DNA of 6,008 nucleotides from the NCBI GenBank assembly GCA_034003585.1, contig JAVEYH010000164.1, positions 1-6,008 of the forward strand, given 5' to 3'. Within the stretch, counting starts at the first letter, position 1. The number at the start of each line of letters is the position of its first letter. Positions 5,503-6,008 of this stretch are shown here, one piece after another. The DNA comes from JAPXSY01 sp034003585. GTDB lineage: Bacteria > Verrucomicrobiota > Kiritimatiellia > RFP12 > UBA1067. The position numbers were made by a program, and so were the translations under genes. The notes under the pieces are model-generated. The model saw nothing but the letters and a program-made list of their open reading frames with translations. It searched no databases and was not told where the DNA came from.

Positions 5503-6008
5503 ATGAAAAAAGTCATCCTGACCTGCGCGGCGGCGCTTACGCTGGGAATCACGCAGGCTGTCGCCAACACCCCGATCACGCCGGCCGTGCCCTCGTTTTC
5601 ACAGGACGCGGCTCCGGCCGCTTCGGACAAGGGCTCCTGGCGCGACACGCTGGCCAAGGTCAAGGGCCTTGCCGCCACAACGGGCATCCAGGGCTTCATG
5701 GCGAAAGAGGCTCCGGGGTATCTGACCCAAGGTTATCTCACGCCCGAAGGCGCGTTCGTGCCGGGCCACGAGATCAAGGTGATCGGCGGATTGCCCTACG
5801 GCGCGGGCCAGGCGATCATGATGGTGATCTGTTTGGGGCTCATCTACCTGGCGGTGGTTAAGGGCTTCGAGCCGCTGCTGCTGCTGCCGATCGGCTTCGG
5901 CGGCCTGCTCGCCAACATGCCGTACTCCGGCGTCACCGCCCCCCCGGTCGTCGACGCGGTCACGAAACTCGTGGTCGAGCCCGGCGGCTTTCTCTACTAC
6001 TTTTTCGA
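5503..6008 (+). CDS. oadB: Oxaloacetate decarboxylase beta subunit, N-terminal part (3' end outside window)
   Basis: The frame is open from the ATG to the window edge (168 residues and two bases). An in-frame TAA at 5482-5484 and no start codon between it and 5503 make this the earliest possible start; GGGA 7 bases upstream is a weak ribosome site. Residues 1-21 are Sec-signal-like (MKKVILTCAAALTLG, ending AVA before Asn). A soluble, Pro/Ala-rich stretch to about residue 100 follows. The recognisable OadB core then begins: a hydrophobic helix (104-119), the family signature VKGFEPLLLLPIGFGGLLANMP (119-140), and PGGFLYYFF (160-168). OadB is the multi-span membrane subunit that decarboxylates carboxybiotin and exports sodium. 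Its sodium-coordinating Asp lies beyond the window. It is 67 bases downstream of oadA. The identification is firm; the N-terminal leader is the unusual part. Confidence 0.9.
   Translation, partial: MKKVILTCAAALTLGITQAVANTPITPAVPSFSQDAAPAASDKGSWRDTLAKVKGLAATTGIQGFMAKEAPGYLTQGYLTPEGAFVPGHEIKVIGGLPYGAGQAIMMVICLGLIYLAVVKGFEPLLLLPIGFGGLLANMPYSGVTAPPVVDAVTKLVVEPGGFLYYFF

Noticed and set aside
1..6008. CRISPR array, tRNA, rRNA, insertion sequence or phage genes
   Set aside because: No spaced direct repeats, cloverleaf pattern, transposase motifs or terminal repeats were seen on either strand.

Overview
The window is GC-rich and tightly packed. It carries the 3' end of a very large surface-type beta-repeat protein, a two-gene minus-strand unit, and the first three genes of a sodium-pumping biotin-dependent decarboxylase operon, the last one cut by the window edge. 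Three things together point to an anaerobic, fermentative, sodium-using member of the PVC superphylum, most plausibly Kiritimatiellota or a neighbouring Verrucomicrobiota/Lentisphaerota lineage: autotransporter-associated beta-strand repeats, a secreted LamG-type protein, and an oxaloacetate decarboxylase pump whose beta subunit has a signal-peptide-like leader. That placement is an inference from gene content and style; there is no marker gene here.

Layout. Positions 1-1101 (+) hold the C-terminal 366 residues of the beta-repeat protein. It converges on a LamG-like secreted protein (2115-1192, -), with a 90-base gap that contains a small stem-loop. Upstream of the LamG gene, on the same strand, is an aldo/keto reductase (3099-2194, -). 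The 78 bases between the two hold a perfect 8-bp hairpin but no convincing promoter, so the LamG gene is probably partly read through from the reductase. The 250-base divergent region 3100-3349 holds a good minus-strand promoter for the reductase. It also holds a consensus -10 box for the plus-strand operon, and that box sits inside a perfect 7-bp inverted repeat.

The plus-strand operon is oadG (3350-3589), oadA (3642-5435) and oadB (5503 to the window end), in the order G-A-B. OadA transfers the carboxyl group of oxaloacetate to its own biotin. OadB decarboxylates the carboxybiotin and exports sodium. OadG, a single-span membrane protein, holds the complex together. Both junctions carry unusual sequence: five C-tracts (a G-quadruplex motif on the template strand) between oadG and oadA, and a GC-rich hairpin followed by a T-run between oadA and oadB.

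No clearly new biological system is supported. The points most worth a second look are the inverted repeat around the oad -10 box, the C-tract/G-quadruplex motif between oadG and oadA, the His-to-Phe variant in OadA's first catalytic motif, and the long signal-bearing leader of OadB.
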